Part shown: positions 25,668 to 32,628 of the stretch, in pieces
How the letters are laid out: the number at the start of each line of letters is the position of its first letter
Numbering within the stretch: the first letter of the stretch is position 1
DNA from: Candidatus Margulisiibacteriota bacterium
GTDB taxonomy: Bacteria > Margulisbacteria > WOR-1 > O2-12-FULL-45-9 > XYB2-FULL-48-7
DNA: 64,000 bases
Assembly: GCA_041661965.1 (NCBI GenBank)
Contig: JBAZTH010000002.1
Span: 186,001-250,000 of the forward strand
Reading direction: 5' to 3'
Notes under the pieces: model-generated
Told to the model about the DNA's origin: nothing
Database searches by the model: none
The model's input: only the letters and a program-made list of their open reading frames with translations
Position numbers and translations under genes: made by a program

Positions 25668-25739
25668 CCAGAAGACGAAGCCGATCGCGATAATGTGTAA
25701 AATCCACCAGCCAGGCTTAAAAAGCATAAATCTATGCAT
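25644..25739 (-). CDS. 31-residue membrane mini-protein
   Basis: A short ORF starting 3 nt after the stop of the upstream membrane protein gene. It encodes one hydrophobic helix with the motif KPGWWILHIIAIGFVFWLGH. The last 24 residues of the upstream 165-residue protein read GWWLVHLFGWAVVYALGN, i.e. the same GWWxxHx8LG pattern, so this is a small paralogous segment or a separately encoded terminal helix. Its ATG is placed by the coupling distance; an internal ATG four codons later is possible. It overlaps the gltX 3' end by 24 bp on the opposite strand. Function unknown; the conserved Trp-Trp-His could sit at a membrane interface. Confidence 0.6.
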   Translation of the reverse strand: MHRFMLFKPGWWILHIIAIGFVFWLGHAIRF

Positions 25740-25742
25740 ACT

Positions 25743-26240
25743 TCACTTCCATAATATATTCCCCAAGGCGTAGACAACCGCCCAACCAAACAGGTGGACC
25801 AACCACCAGCCATTGTTCGGATATCTAAAATAGCGCCCCTTAGGCATCGGATCGGCCGCGGTATTCAGCAATTCAAGGTCGAAAATGGCTCGGCCGAAAG
25901 CGAAGTTCCCCCACAAAATGGCAATGTCCGGCAGGAGCGTATTAAAAAGCAAACTGTTTAAGGTCAGCGGCCCGCTGAAATGAACGATCGAAAAATGGGT
26001 CATCGTTATCGTCCCAAGAATGACCATAAAGCCATTGAGGACAAAAGCGTAGGCAAAAGTCGACCGGAAATAAAAAAGCAGGGGGACCAGAACAACGCTG
26101 ATCAAACCAGCGATAAAAGGGACCAGGTTATACCCTTCATTTAAGGGTGGATGGACCCGGAGATGCAAAAGCCAACCGCCGAGCGCCAGGACGATTAATC
26201 CGCTGATTAAGGTTCCTTTAATATAAACTTTTCGATCCAT
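25743..26240 (-). CDS. polytopic membrane protein, 165 aa
   Basis: An integral membrane protein with about five helices (about 6-26, 40-58, 64-84, 100-118, 143-162) and the terminal GWWLVHLFGWAVVYALGN helix. I do not recognise the family. The minus-strand TATAAT at 26267-26262 and a GAAGGG ribosome-binding site give it a normal leader. The 31-residue ORF that follows repeats its last helix. Confidence 0.65.
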   Translation of the reverse strand: MDRKVYIKGTLISGLIVLALGGWLLHLRVHPPLNEGYNLVPFIAGLISVVLVPLLFYFRSTFAYAFVLNGFMVILGTITMTHFSIVHFSGPLTLNSLLFNTLLPDIAILWGNFAFGRAIFDLELLNTAADPMPKGRYFRYPNNGWWLVHLFGWAVVYALGNILWK

Positions 26241-26357
26241 CTTTTTGCCCTTCTCGCGTGGATTATACTCTAAGCGACAAGGCTCATCAATAGGTTATCA
26301 GGGGGCGGCTTATCATTTTTTACTGAAATAATTCTTCAAAACCGAAGAAGTATAGCC

Positions 26358-27023
26358 GTGGCGCCTAAAATAGAAACCAGAACACCGAGCCAGCCGCGAA
26401 GAGCGATCAAGCCGATGTCGCCGATCACGCTCGGCGCGACTTTTACCGGCTTGAATGAAAAGGAGGCCGGGGAAGTGATCGATAAGACGATCCGGGCTTT
26501 TCCGCACGATCGGCTGCTGGTCATTGTTGACGGACTCTCCGGCACAGGAAAAACTTATTTTTGCCGACAGCTGAAATCCGGCCGCCGGCCGCTTTCCCGT
26601 CCGACTTCACAGATTGTTCACCTGACCGGCGACATCCTCCACGATCTGATCGAAAAAGCGGCCAATGGCTTTGCCAACAACCGGAACCTGCTCCCTCAAT
26701 ACCAATGGCCCTTTGAACAACGAACAGCCTACCAACACTCCTGCTGTCCGGAATATGCCCTGGCAAAATATTTCGAATTGAATCACCAGCGGCTCTTCGG
26801 CCGGCCGCCAACGTCGCTGGTTTTGTACGATTGCGTCAGATCATTCGCTTATATCCGGGGGATGGTCGACAATGTCGGCTTGTTCAAGACGAACCCGCCG
26901 CCGATGATCGGGCTCTTTGTGCGGATCGTCCCGAAAGTTACGGAAGTCCCCGCCCTTAATTGGTACGATATCGGCGTTGAATCGATCAACCCGCGGGGCA
27001 GTGCATATTTCAGAGGACTTTAG
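26358..27023 (+). CDS. P-loop NTPase, possible kinase
   Basis: A 221-residue soluble protein with a Walker A motif VDGLSGTGKTYFCRQL (about 57-72) and a plausible Walker B SLVLYDC (about 155). The overall layout resembles uridine kinase/AAA-like small-molecule kinases, but I cannot name the substrate. The start is uncertain: GTG at 26358, or ATG at 26415 giving MSPITLGATF; neither has a strong ribosome-binding site. A small hairpin (TTCTTC/GAAGAA, about 26331-26350) lies just before the GTG. The 3' end overlaps ppnP convergently by 4 bp. Confidence 0.6.
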   Translation: MAPKIETRTPSQPRRAIKPMSPITLGATFTGLNEKEAGEVIDKTIRAFPHDRLLVIVDGLSGTGKTYFCRQLKSGRRPLSRPTSQIVHLTGDILHDLIEKAANGFANNRNLLPQYQWPFEQRTAYQHSCCPEYALAKYFELNHQRLFGRPPTSLVLYDCVRSFAYIRGMVDNVGLFKTNPPPMIGLFVRIVPKVTEVPALNWYDIGVESINPRGSAYFRGL

Positions 27024-27301
27024 AGATACTCGCAGAGGTAGGCGGTATCGACGGCGACTTTCAGCTGGAACTTCGAATTAGCGGGGACTTGAAAGACCGA
27101 ACCGGTCTCAAAAACCTGCCAGTATTGACTATCGGGGAGCATAACGGTCAGAGCGCCGCTGACGACATGCATCACTTCTTTAGAACCGGTCCCAAACTCA
27201 TACTCGCCCGGTTCCATCACGCCAATCGTCTGTTTTCCCGCCTTTAAGTTGACCGTTAAGGATTTAACTTTGCCGTTGAAGTATTCGTTAAGTTGGACCA
27301 T
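27020..27301 (-). CDS. ppnP: pyrimidine/purine nucleoside phosphorylase
   Basis: A 93-residue PpnP (YaiE/DUF1255) cupin that phosphorolyses several nucleosides. Family features: NEYFNGKVKSL, GVMEPGEYEFGT, KEVMHVVSGALTV, YWQVFETGSVFQVPANSKFQLKV and the terminal YLCEYL. Its start overlaps the argB stop (TAATG), making it the last gene of the arginine operon; the metabolic link is not obvious. Confidence 0.92.
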   Translation of the reverse strand: MVQLNEYFNGKVKSLTVNLKAGKQTIGVMEPGEYEFGTGSKEVMHVVSGALTVMLPDSQYWQVFETGSVFQVPANSKFQLKVAVDTAYLCEYL

Positions 27302-28170
27302 TATTTCTTCACCATCGTCCCAATACCGTGATCGGTAAAGAGCTCAAGGAGAAGGGCGTGGCGGACGCGGCCGTCGATTATGTGGGCGGTATGGACCCCT
27401 TTGCGGACCGCGTAGAGGCACGATTTGATCTTGGGGATCATCCCACCGGAGATCGAGCCGTTCTTGATCATCTTGTCGGCTTTATAGGTGTTAACTTCGG
27501 AGATCAGTTTCCCCGTCGGGTCGAGGACCCCGCGGACGTCGGTCATCATGATCATCTTTTCCGCTTTGAGGTAAGCGGCGATCGCGGCGGCCGCCTTATC
27601 GGCGTTGATATTGTACTGCTTGCCGCCCTTGCCAACACCGATCGAGGAGAGGACCGGGATATAACCAAGCTTGATCCACTTTAAGAGATAGCGGTACCTG
27701 ATCCCGCCTACCTGACCGGTAAACCCGAGATCAAGCTTGTTCCCTTCGGCGTCTTTCTTCCAATACTTGAAGGCTTTGATCACTTCGCCTTTCTTCCCGT
27801 AAAACCCTTTCGACTGGCCCCCGGCCTTCTTGATCATGGAGACGATCTCCTGGTTGATCTTTTCGCCCAGAACTTTCACGACGACTTTCATCGTCTCTTT
27901 GTCGGTCACGCGGTAGCCGCCGATGAATTTCGGCTCGATCCCTTTCTTCTTGAGGAAGCGGTTGATCTCCGGCCCGCCCCCGTGGACAAGGACCGGGTGC
28001 ATCCCGACCATCTTCAGGAAGACGACGTCACGGATGACCTCGTCTTTTAACTCGCTGTTTTCCATCGCCGCCCCGCCGTACTTAATGACAATGATCTTGT
28101 CCTTGAACTTTAACAAATACGGCAGCGCTTCGATAACAACATTGGCCCGTTCTATTAATTTCTCTAACAT
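27301..28170 (-). CDS. argB: acetylglutamate kinase
   Basis: ArgB (289 residues), an amino-acid-kinase family enzyme that phosphorylates N-acetylglutamate. Motifs: IVIKYGGAAM, VLVHGGGPEIN, FIGGYRVTD, NINADKAAAAIA, MMTDVRGVLD and GGMIPKIKSC. The ATG at 28170 has AAGGAT 8 nt upstream. It follows argJ after a 97 bp gap holding two hairpins, so expression may be uncoupled from argC-argJ. Confidence 0.95.
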   Translation of the reverse strand: MLEKLIERANVVIEALPYLLKFKDKIIVIKYGGAAMENSELKDEVIRDVVFLKMVGMHPVLVHGGGPEINRFLKKKGIEPKFIGGYRVTDKETMKVVVKVLGEKINQEIVSMIKKAGGQSKGFYGKKGEVIKAFKYWKKDAEGNKLDLGFTGQVGGIRYRYLLKWIKLGYIPVLSSIGVGKGGKQYNINADKAAAAIAAYLKAEKMIMMTDVRGVLDPTGKLISEVNTYKADKMIKNGSISGGMIPKIKSCLYAVRKGVHTAHIIDGRVRHALLLELFTDHGIGTMVKK

Positions 28171-28188
28171 ATATAATCCTTAATTCTT

Positions 28189-28216
28189 GGAACCTGCGAC
28201 TAAACGTCGCGGTTCC
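28189..28216. repeat. intergenic inverted repeat between argJ and argB
   Basis: GGAACC-T-GCGAC, loop TAAAC, GTCGC-GGTTCC: an 11 bp stem with one bulge, inside the arg operon. It has no T-run, so it is not a typical terminator. Confidence 0.6.
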
Positions 28217-28236
28217 AGGTCTTTTCCGAGAAAACC

Positions 28237-28255
28237 GTCCCGATCCGATCGGGAC
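28237..28255. repeat. short TCCCGAT/ATCGGGA palindrome
   Basis: GTCCCGATCCGATCGGGAC, followed by TGG as at the tRNA-inserted elements. Flanked by AAACC/GGTTT, which extend the stem. It may be a minimal derivative of the elements at 47419-47490 and 60064-60133. Confidence 0.5.
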
Positions 28256-28267
28256 TGGTTTCCGAGG

Positions 28268-29365
28268 TTAAGTATGATAATCAGCGTTGATCTTCACGTA
28301 ATCTTCGGTCAGGTCGCAACCCCAGCCGATCGCTTCGCCTTTCCCCGCCTTCAGATCGATCGTAATGACATCCTGCTTGGCCTTCATCTCCCAGCTCCAT
28401 TTGAACTTTTCCCAGTTTATGTCGATGCTGGTCGAGCCGAGCGCCTGGAGGATCCGGCCGAAGTTTCGGTCTTGCCCGTAAACCGCCGCTTTCAGCAAGA
28501 ACGAGTTGATCAGCGCTTTGACCGCGGTTTTGGCCTCGGCATTATTTCGGGCGCCCTTGGCCCGGATTTCAAGCAATTTGGTCGCCCCTTCGCCGTCGCG
28601 GGCGATCTCTTTGGCAAGGTAGATACAAACTTTCTCCACCACCTGGGCGAACTTTTTAACGGCCGCCCCTTTTACTTTCACACCCGACATCCCGTTGGCC
28701 AGGAGAAAAACGCAATCGTTGGTCGACATGCAGTTATCAACCGAGACCATATTAAACGATTTTTCGCTCGCCGCTTTGACGACCTGCTGGAGGATCTGCT
28801 GGTCAACCGCGGCATCAGTAACAATAAAGGCGTGCATCGTCGCCATAGTCGGGGCGATCATCCCCGAACCTTTGGCGATGCCGGAGACGGAATACTTGCC
28901 GACCTTCACAGTGATCCGTTTTTCCTTGAGGTCGGTCGTCATGATCGCCCGGGCGGCGGCGCTTAACCCGTCTTTGGAAAGTTTTAGCGAAGCGGTTTTG
29001 ATCCCTTTGCAGACTTTGTCCATCGGCAGAGGATGGCCGATCGATCCGGTCGAGGTGACCAGAACTTTCTCCGGTTCGATCCCCAGCTGGGCGGCAGTCA
29101 AGCTCGCCATTTCGTAAGCGTCGCGCAACCCTTTGGCGCCGGTCCAACAGTTGGCGTTCCCGGCGTTGGCAACTATTGCTTGAGCGATCCCCCGGTGAAT
29201 GTGTTTAATGGAGACGATGACCGGGGCCGCTTTGACCTGGTTAGTGGTAAAGACAGCGGCGGCATTGGCCGGGACTTCGGAAAAGATCATCGCCAGGTCG
29301 CTCTTCCCCGATTTTTTAAGTCCGCAGGCAACCCCGGCGGCTAGATAACCTTTCGGCAGGCTCAT
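28268..29365 (-). CDS. argJ: bifunctional ornithine acetyltransferase/N-acetylglutamate synthase
   Basis: ArgJ (365 residues), which recycles acetyl from acetylornithine to glutamate. The self-cleavage region KGSGMIAPTMATMHAF is present (cleavage expected before the second Thr), with NAGNANCWTG, TSTGSIG and AVYGQDRNFGRILQALG. The start at 29365 (MSLPKGYLAAG) overlaps the argC stop as ATGA. As only argC, argJ and argB are present, argD, argF, argG and argH must be elsewhere. Confidence 0.95.
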   Translation of the reverse strand: MSLPKGYLAAGVACGLKKSGKSDLAMIFSEVPANAAAVFTTNQVKAAPVIVSIKHIHRGIAQAIVANAGNANCWTGAKGLRDAYEMASLTAAQLGIEPEKVLVTSTGSIGHPLPMDKVCKGIKTASLKLSKDGLSAAARAIMTTDLKEKRITVKVGKYSVSGIAKGSGMIAPTMATMHAFIVTDAAVDQQILQQVVKAASEKSFNMVSVDNCMSTNDCVFLLANGMSGVKVKGAAVKKFAQVVEKVCIYLAKEIARDGEGATKLLEIRAKGARNNAEAKTAVKALINSFLLKAAVYGQDRNFGRILQALGSTSIDINWEKFKWSWEMKAKQDVITIDLKAGKGEAIGWGCDLTEDYVKINADYHT

Positions 29366-30408
29366 GGGAACAAGGCCAGCCGTTTTAAGGCGGTCCCTTC
29401 CGCGAAGCCGCAAACCAGGTTGAAGTTCTGGACCGCCTGGCTCGCCGCCCCTTTCATCAGGTTGTCGATCGCCGACATGACGATCACTTGCCCGGTCGCT
29501 TCGTTGTAGTCGACACCGAGATCGCAGTAATTGGTCCCGGCGACATACTTGGTGTTGGGTGTTTTCCCTTCTAACACCCGGATGAACGGCTCATCTTTAT
29601 AAAAATCTTTAAACATTGTTGTTAGTTGTTGTTTGGTAGTTGGTTGTTTGACTTTCCCATAGATCGTCGCCAAGATCCCCCGGTTCATCGGGACCAGGTG
29701 CGGCACAAAGGTCGTCTTGAGCCCCTGATCCCCCGCGATCTTGATCGCCTGGTACTCTATCTCTCCCATATGGCGGTGAGTGGTGACCGAATAAGCTTCG
29801 ATCCCCTCGTTCCGTTCGCAAAAGTGGGTCTTGAGGGTCGTCCCCCGGCCGGCGCCGGAGACCCCGGATTTGGCGTCGATAATAATGGCGCTGTTATCCA
29901 CTAATTTGTTTTTAACCAATGGCGCCAAGCCGAGCAGTGAGGCGGTCGGGTAACAGCCCGGGTTACCGATCAGCCGAGCTTTTTTGATCTCGTTCCGATA
30001 AATTTCCGGCAGGCCGAAGACCGCTTCTTTCAGCAGGTTTTTGTCGGTATGCTCGACGTGATACCAGGCCTTAAAGACCGCTTCGTCGTTGAAGCGATAA
30101 TCGGCCCCAAGGTCGATCACTTTCTTTCCCGCCGCTAAGATCTTGGGGACATGGTTCAGGGCAATCCCGTGCGGAAGCGAAATAAAGACAACGTCAATGG
30201 CGCCAAGATATTTGTCCAGGTCGTTGAGGTCAACCATCGTCAGATCGCACTCGCCGGTCAGATGCGGATAGAGATCGCTGATCTTCTGGCCGCTGCTCCG
30301 CTCACTCGACATCAGCCATTCGACTTTCACTTCCGGGTGTTGCAGCAGGATCTGCAAAACCGACATCCCGGCATAACCGCTCGCGCCTATAATACCTACT
30401 TTAATCAT
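29362..30408 (-). CDS. argC: N-acetyl-gamma-glutamyl-phosphate reductase
   Basis: ArgC (348 residues), NADPH-dependent. Motifs: GIIGASGYAGMSVLQIL, FISLPHG, DLGADYRF, VFGLPE, GNPGCYPTASLLGLAPL with the catalytic Cys near 148, and SGVSGAGR. Residues around 258-270 (QPTTKQQLTTM) are encoded by CAACTACCAAACAACAAC-type sequence that looks like a dispersed repeat accommodated in the gene. A GAGGAG site precedes the ATG. It lies 26 bp after the AMMECR1 gene, probably in one operon. Confidence 0.95.
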   Translation of the reverse strand: MIKVGIIGASGYAGMSVLQILLQHPEVKVEWLMSSERSSGQKISDLYPHLTGECDLTMVDLNDLDKYLGAIDVVFISLPHGIALNHVPKILAAGKKVIDLGADYRFNDEAVFKAWYHVEHTDKNLLKEAVFGLPEIYRNEIKKARLIGNPGCYPTASLLGLAPLVKNKLVDNSAIIIDAKSGVSGAGRGTTLKTHFCERNEGIEAYSVTTHRHMGEIEYQAIKIAGDQGLKTTFVPHLVPMNRGILATIYGKVKQPTTKQQLTTMFKDFYKDEPFIRVLEGKTPNTKYVAGTNYCDLGVDYNEATGQVIVMSAIDNLMKGAASQAVQNFNLVCGFAEGTALKRLALFP

Positions 30409-30434
30409 GACTTCTCCTCTTTTCCCGTCTTTCC

Positions 30435-30947
30435 TTAATGATACCTTGTTACAGTGAATCTGAAAAGGTCTACCGGCTCATTTTTTCCAATGCCACCTTT
30501 TTGACGGCAAATGGCGATCTGTTCGTCAGGAGTATCCACTCCGTCTAAGTCGGGGAGAAGAAGCCCGCGCCGGGGTCCCGCTTTGACGATCACGCCGTAC
30601 TTTTTAGCGTCTAGATCGGCGACCGACTTGACCGGTTCGGGGGCCGAAAGAACGTCGACGGAGATCTCCAACCCCTCCAATTCGTCGGCAGTCATCGGCC
30701 TAAAACGGGGATCTTCGGTCGAAGCCGAGATCGCGTTCTGGATTATCTCTTTAGCGACATTCTCCGTCGTCGGGGCAAAGGTCCCGATACAACCGCGCAA
30801 GGCGTTGCGCCGGTGGAGCGACACAAAAACGCCCGCTTTGGCCCGCATCTCCGGAGTCAACTGTTGAGGCGGGGGGATAACTTTCCCTTCATTTAAGTAA
30901 GTGGTGATCGTCTGTCTGGCGAGGGCGACTAGCGGATGTTCGCTCAT
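30435..30947 (-). CDS. amrA: AmmeMemoRadiSam system protein A (AMMECR1 domain)
   Basis: A 170-residue AMMECR1-domain protein with the signature LRGCIGTF (about 52-59), LHRRNALRG before it, and DPRFRPMTADELEGLEISVDVL. In other bacteria this domain is commonly found with a class III extradiol dioxygenase-like (LigB/Memo-like) domain and a radical SAM protein; the function of the system is not established. Here the LigB-like partner is a separate gene upstream overlapping by 4 bp. The radical SAM member is not in the window. Confidence 0.88.
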   Translation of the reverse strand: MSEHPLVALARQTITTYLNEGKVIPPPQQLTPEMRAKAGVFVSLHRRNALRGCIGTFAPTTENVAKEIIQNAISASTEDPRFRPMTADELEGLEISVDVLSAPEPVKSVADLDAKKYGVIVKAGPRRGLLLPDLDGVDTPDEQIAICRQKGGIGKNEPVDLFRFTVTRYH

Positions 30948-31747
30948 TGGGCCGTGCCTGCCGGCAGGCAGGGCTGCAGCGCCGCGACCATATAGCCGAC
31001 GCCAAACGGCCCTTCGTAAGAGAGGACTTCCGACTTCACCGGCTGGCCATCGAGGGCGCCGAGGAGGACGGAAATCGACCAGAGGGCGTCCTGTCCCGCT
31101 TCGTCGGCCAACGCCGGGTCGAAGTTGAGGATCCCCTGAACATCGTAATTGCTGACCAGCGAGACGAGTTTGTCGTCAAACTCTTTCCCTCTGGGAGAAA
31201 AGCCGGACGGCGCGTCGGGGGTCAAGCGGTGGGACATATCGGCGGAAGCGATCACCAGGATCTTCCGGTCCAGGCTTTTCGCGGTCTCGGCTAAAGTTTT
31301 ACCAAATTGGAAAAGTTTATCTAACGGAATGAAAGCAACCGCGATTGGCAAGATCGGCTTATTGATCCCGGCGGCGGTCGGATAATGGAGCGGGACCATG
31401 ACGCCATGATCAAGGATCGTTTCCGGCAGGGCCGACGCTAAGTTGGAATTTTTAACGACCGCCAGTCCCAAAACCGGGTCCCCTTTATAGAGGACGGAAG
31501 GTTTGGGGTGGCCGAAATCGGCAAAGTTTCCTTCAAAGACGTGGCTGGTGTAGACGGGGACCGAAGCTTGCCCGACCCGCCCATGGGGGGTAATGACGAC
31601 GATGGTGTCAAACTCTTCCCCTTTGAACATTTGCGAGATCTTTTCCAGGGCTCGTTTAGTCTTGTCCGCTTCTTTTAAACGATTTTTACCGATCGCCGGG
31701 ACAATTATCGGCGGATGCGGCATTATCGCGCCAAAAACTACACTCAT
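30944..31747 (-). CDS. LigB-like extradiol dioxygenase-family protein
   Basis: A 267-residue class III extradiol dioxygenase (LigB)-fold protein. Probable metal-site histidines are in MPHPPI, ITPHG and DHGVMVPLHY; SADMSHR is also conserved. In many genomes this domain is fused to AMMECR1; here the two are separate, overlapping by ATGA. The last residues, QPCLPAGTAQ, are encoded by the palindrome TGCCTGCCGGCAGGCA (30955-30970), a dispersed repeat that forms the C-terminus. The -10-like TATTAT at 31764-31759 lies 11 nt before the ATG, so the leader is very short. Confidence 0.8.
   Translation of the reverse strand: MSVVFGAIMPHPPIIVPAIGKNRLKEADKTKRALEKISQMFKGEEFDTIVVITPHGRVGQASVPVYTSHVFEGNFADFGHPKPSVLYKGDPVLGLAVVKNSNLASALPETILDHGVMVPLHYPTAAGINKPILPIAVAFIPLDKLFQFGKTLAETAKSLDRKILVIASADMSHRLTPDAPSGFSPRGKEFDDKLVSLVSNYDVQGILNFDPALADEAGQDALWSISVLLGALDGQPVKSEVLSYEGPFGVGYMVAALQPCLPAGTAQ
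30955..30970. repeat. CCTGCCGGCAGG palindrome inside LigB-like gene
   Basis: TGCCTGCCGGCAGGCA, a perfect 16 bp palindrome in coding sequence. A longer copy of 20 bp is intergenic at 37767-37786. Confidence 0.6.
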
Positions 31748-31866
31748 TTGATTTTATGATAATACAAAACTTGGGAAACTGCAATGATGGCAATTGCTCT
31801 GAAATTTCCCTGTCAAGCGCCTGATATATATTTGTCCAATTATTCAAAAAATGTAGGAGTAAGAAA

Positions 31867-32088
31867 ATGAACAATTCATTCGTCAGCATCAACCTTGACC
31901 GAAGCAGAGGGATCAGATAGCCAGGCGGGCATCTGGGGAGCCGCGAGGCGGCCCGCGAACTTCGCGAACACCTCCTCCCGGACTTTATGACCCGTGCTGG
32001 GCTGCAAGACCTGACAGAAAAGGGACTGCGGATCACCGTTGAAAACATCAAGGTCACAATTTGTGACCTTGAAATAAATGATCTTTAG
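31867..32088 (+). pseudogene. small ORF interrupted by an in-frame TAG
   Basis: An ATG with a good AGGAG site 8 nt upstream opens MNNSFVSINLDRSRGIR, then a TAG at codon 18, after which the same frame stays open for 55 codons (HLGSREAARELREHLLPDF, TRAGLQDLTEKGLRITVENIK). The second half has normal codon use and the SREAARELREHL helix recalls STAS-like DUF4325 proteins, weakly. The last codons lie in palindrome 32050-32070. This is either a decayed gene or one needing amber read-through. The rest of the 446 bp gap 31748-32193 holds only the next palindrome and the leader of the following gene. Confidence 0.5.
32050..32070. repeat. palindrome A near ORF6N gene
   Basis: Arms AAGGTCACAA/TTGTGACCTT around a central T (21 bp, perfect). 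In one frame it reads RSQFVTL, a peptide typical of ORF6N proteins. Confidence 0.7.
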
Positions 32089-32114
32089 CGCCGAGGGAAT
32101 TGTTATTCTTTAAG

Positions 32115-32129
32115 ATTCCAATTTGGAAT
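32115..32129. repeat. palindrome B
   Basis: ATTCCAA-T-TTGGAAT, perfect 15 bp palindrome, upstream of the YggU-like gene. Confidence 0.55.
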
Positions 32130-32193
32130 GTAAAAGAAACAAACAACTGATATAATTACAGTTGTTAGCTTAATACAATAGAAGGAGTCCCTC

Positions 32194-32406
32194 ATGACCG
32201 AAATCACTCTCGAACTAAGGATCGTCTTAAACGCTGACCACAACGAACTAGTCGGCAGCCGACTCTATGTGGTGGAGCCGGAGCTCAACAACAAAGTTAA
32301 CGACATAATGTACGACTTGGTCGCGGAAGAGTATAAAGTTAAGAAGAATAAAATCAAGATCATGAAAGGTCACAACTCCGCGCAGAAGACGCTGAAGATC
32401 ATGTAG
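32194..32406 (+). CDS. divergent YggU/DUF167-like protein
   Basis: A 70-residue protein. Its C-terminal 37 residues align without gaps to the YggU protein at 19033-19248: KVNDIMYDLVAEEYKVKK versus KANAALIDFLAEHYAVKR, then IKIMKGHNSAQKTLKI versus VRIVRGETSRTKVVEI. The basic N-terminal strand of DUF167 is altered (LRIVLNADHNELVGS). A GAAGGAG site precedes the ATG. It is in the accessory island, so it may be an acquired or diverged paralogue. Function unknown. Confidence 0.65.
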   Translation: MTEITLELRIVLNADHNELVGSRLYVVEPELNNKVNDIMYDLVAEEYKVKKNKIKIMKGHNSAQKTLKIM

Positions 32407-32414
32407 AGTTCGCA

Positions 32415-32487
32415 CCCGCGCTTCTCACTTCGTTTCTCGCTTCGCCTCCGCGCGACGCCTCCCTCCCACCTACTCTGGCAATATAAT
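32415..32487. repeat. duplicated intergenic block with promoter, copy 1
   Basis: About 73 bp starting CCCGCGCTTCTCACTTCG just after the YggU-like stop, and ending in TATAAT (32482-32487). A roughly 80% identical block occurs at 33186-33262 after the ORF6N gene. Confidence 0.6.
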
Positions 32488-32496
32488 TGCTGCATC

Positions 32497-32628
32497 ATGC
32501 GTGGTCGACCAAAGAGGATGTCGCAATTTGCGAGATCCTCAGACTTGAGGTTCCATTTTGGAACCTCAACCTGGAGGTCACAAATTGTGACCTCCAAATT
32601 TAACAAAGGAGAACAAAATTATGAATGA
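32497..32628 (+). CDS. possible 43-residue leader ORF of ORF6N gene
   Basis: An ATG 9 nt after TATAAT opens a 43-codon frame that runs through palindromes C, D and E and ends inside the ORF6N start region (8 bp overlap). The peptide has three related segments, MSQFARSS, FHFGTS and SQIVTS, the last being the ORF6N-family motif. It could be a leader peptide, a relic of an ORF6N gene, or a chance frame through palindromes; I lean to relic. Confidence 0.3.
   Translation: MRGRPKRMSQFARSSDLRFHFGTSTWRSQIVTSKFNKGEQNYE
32516..32538. repeat. palindrome C
   Basis: GGAT-g-TCGCAA-T-TTGCGA-g-ATCC: 23 bp with one mismatched pair. Confidence 0.6.
32547..32567. repeat. palindrome D
   Basis: GAGGTTCCA-TTT-TGGAACCTC, perfect 9 bp arms. 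Confidence 0.65.
32573..32595. repeat. palindrome E
   Basis: GGAGGTCACAA-A-TTGTGACCTCC, perfect 11 bp arms, 25 bp upstream of the ORF6N ATG. Core shared with palindromes A and F. Confidence 0.7.

Noticed and set aside
32370..32606. 78-codon minus-strand ORF across the palindromes
   Set aside because: Palindromes give similar peptides on both strands; there is no ribosome-binding site and it opposes two supported genes.
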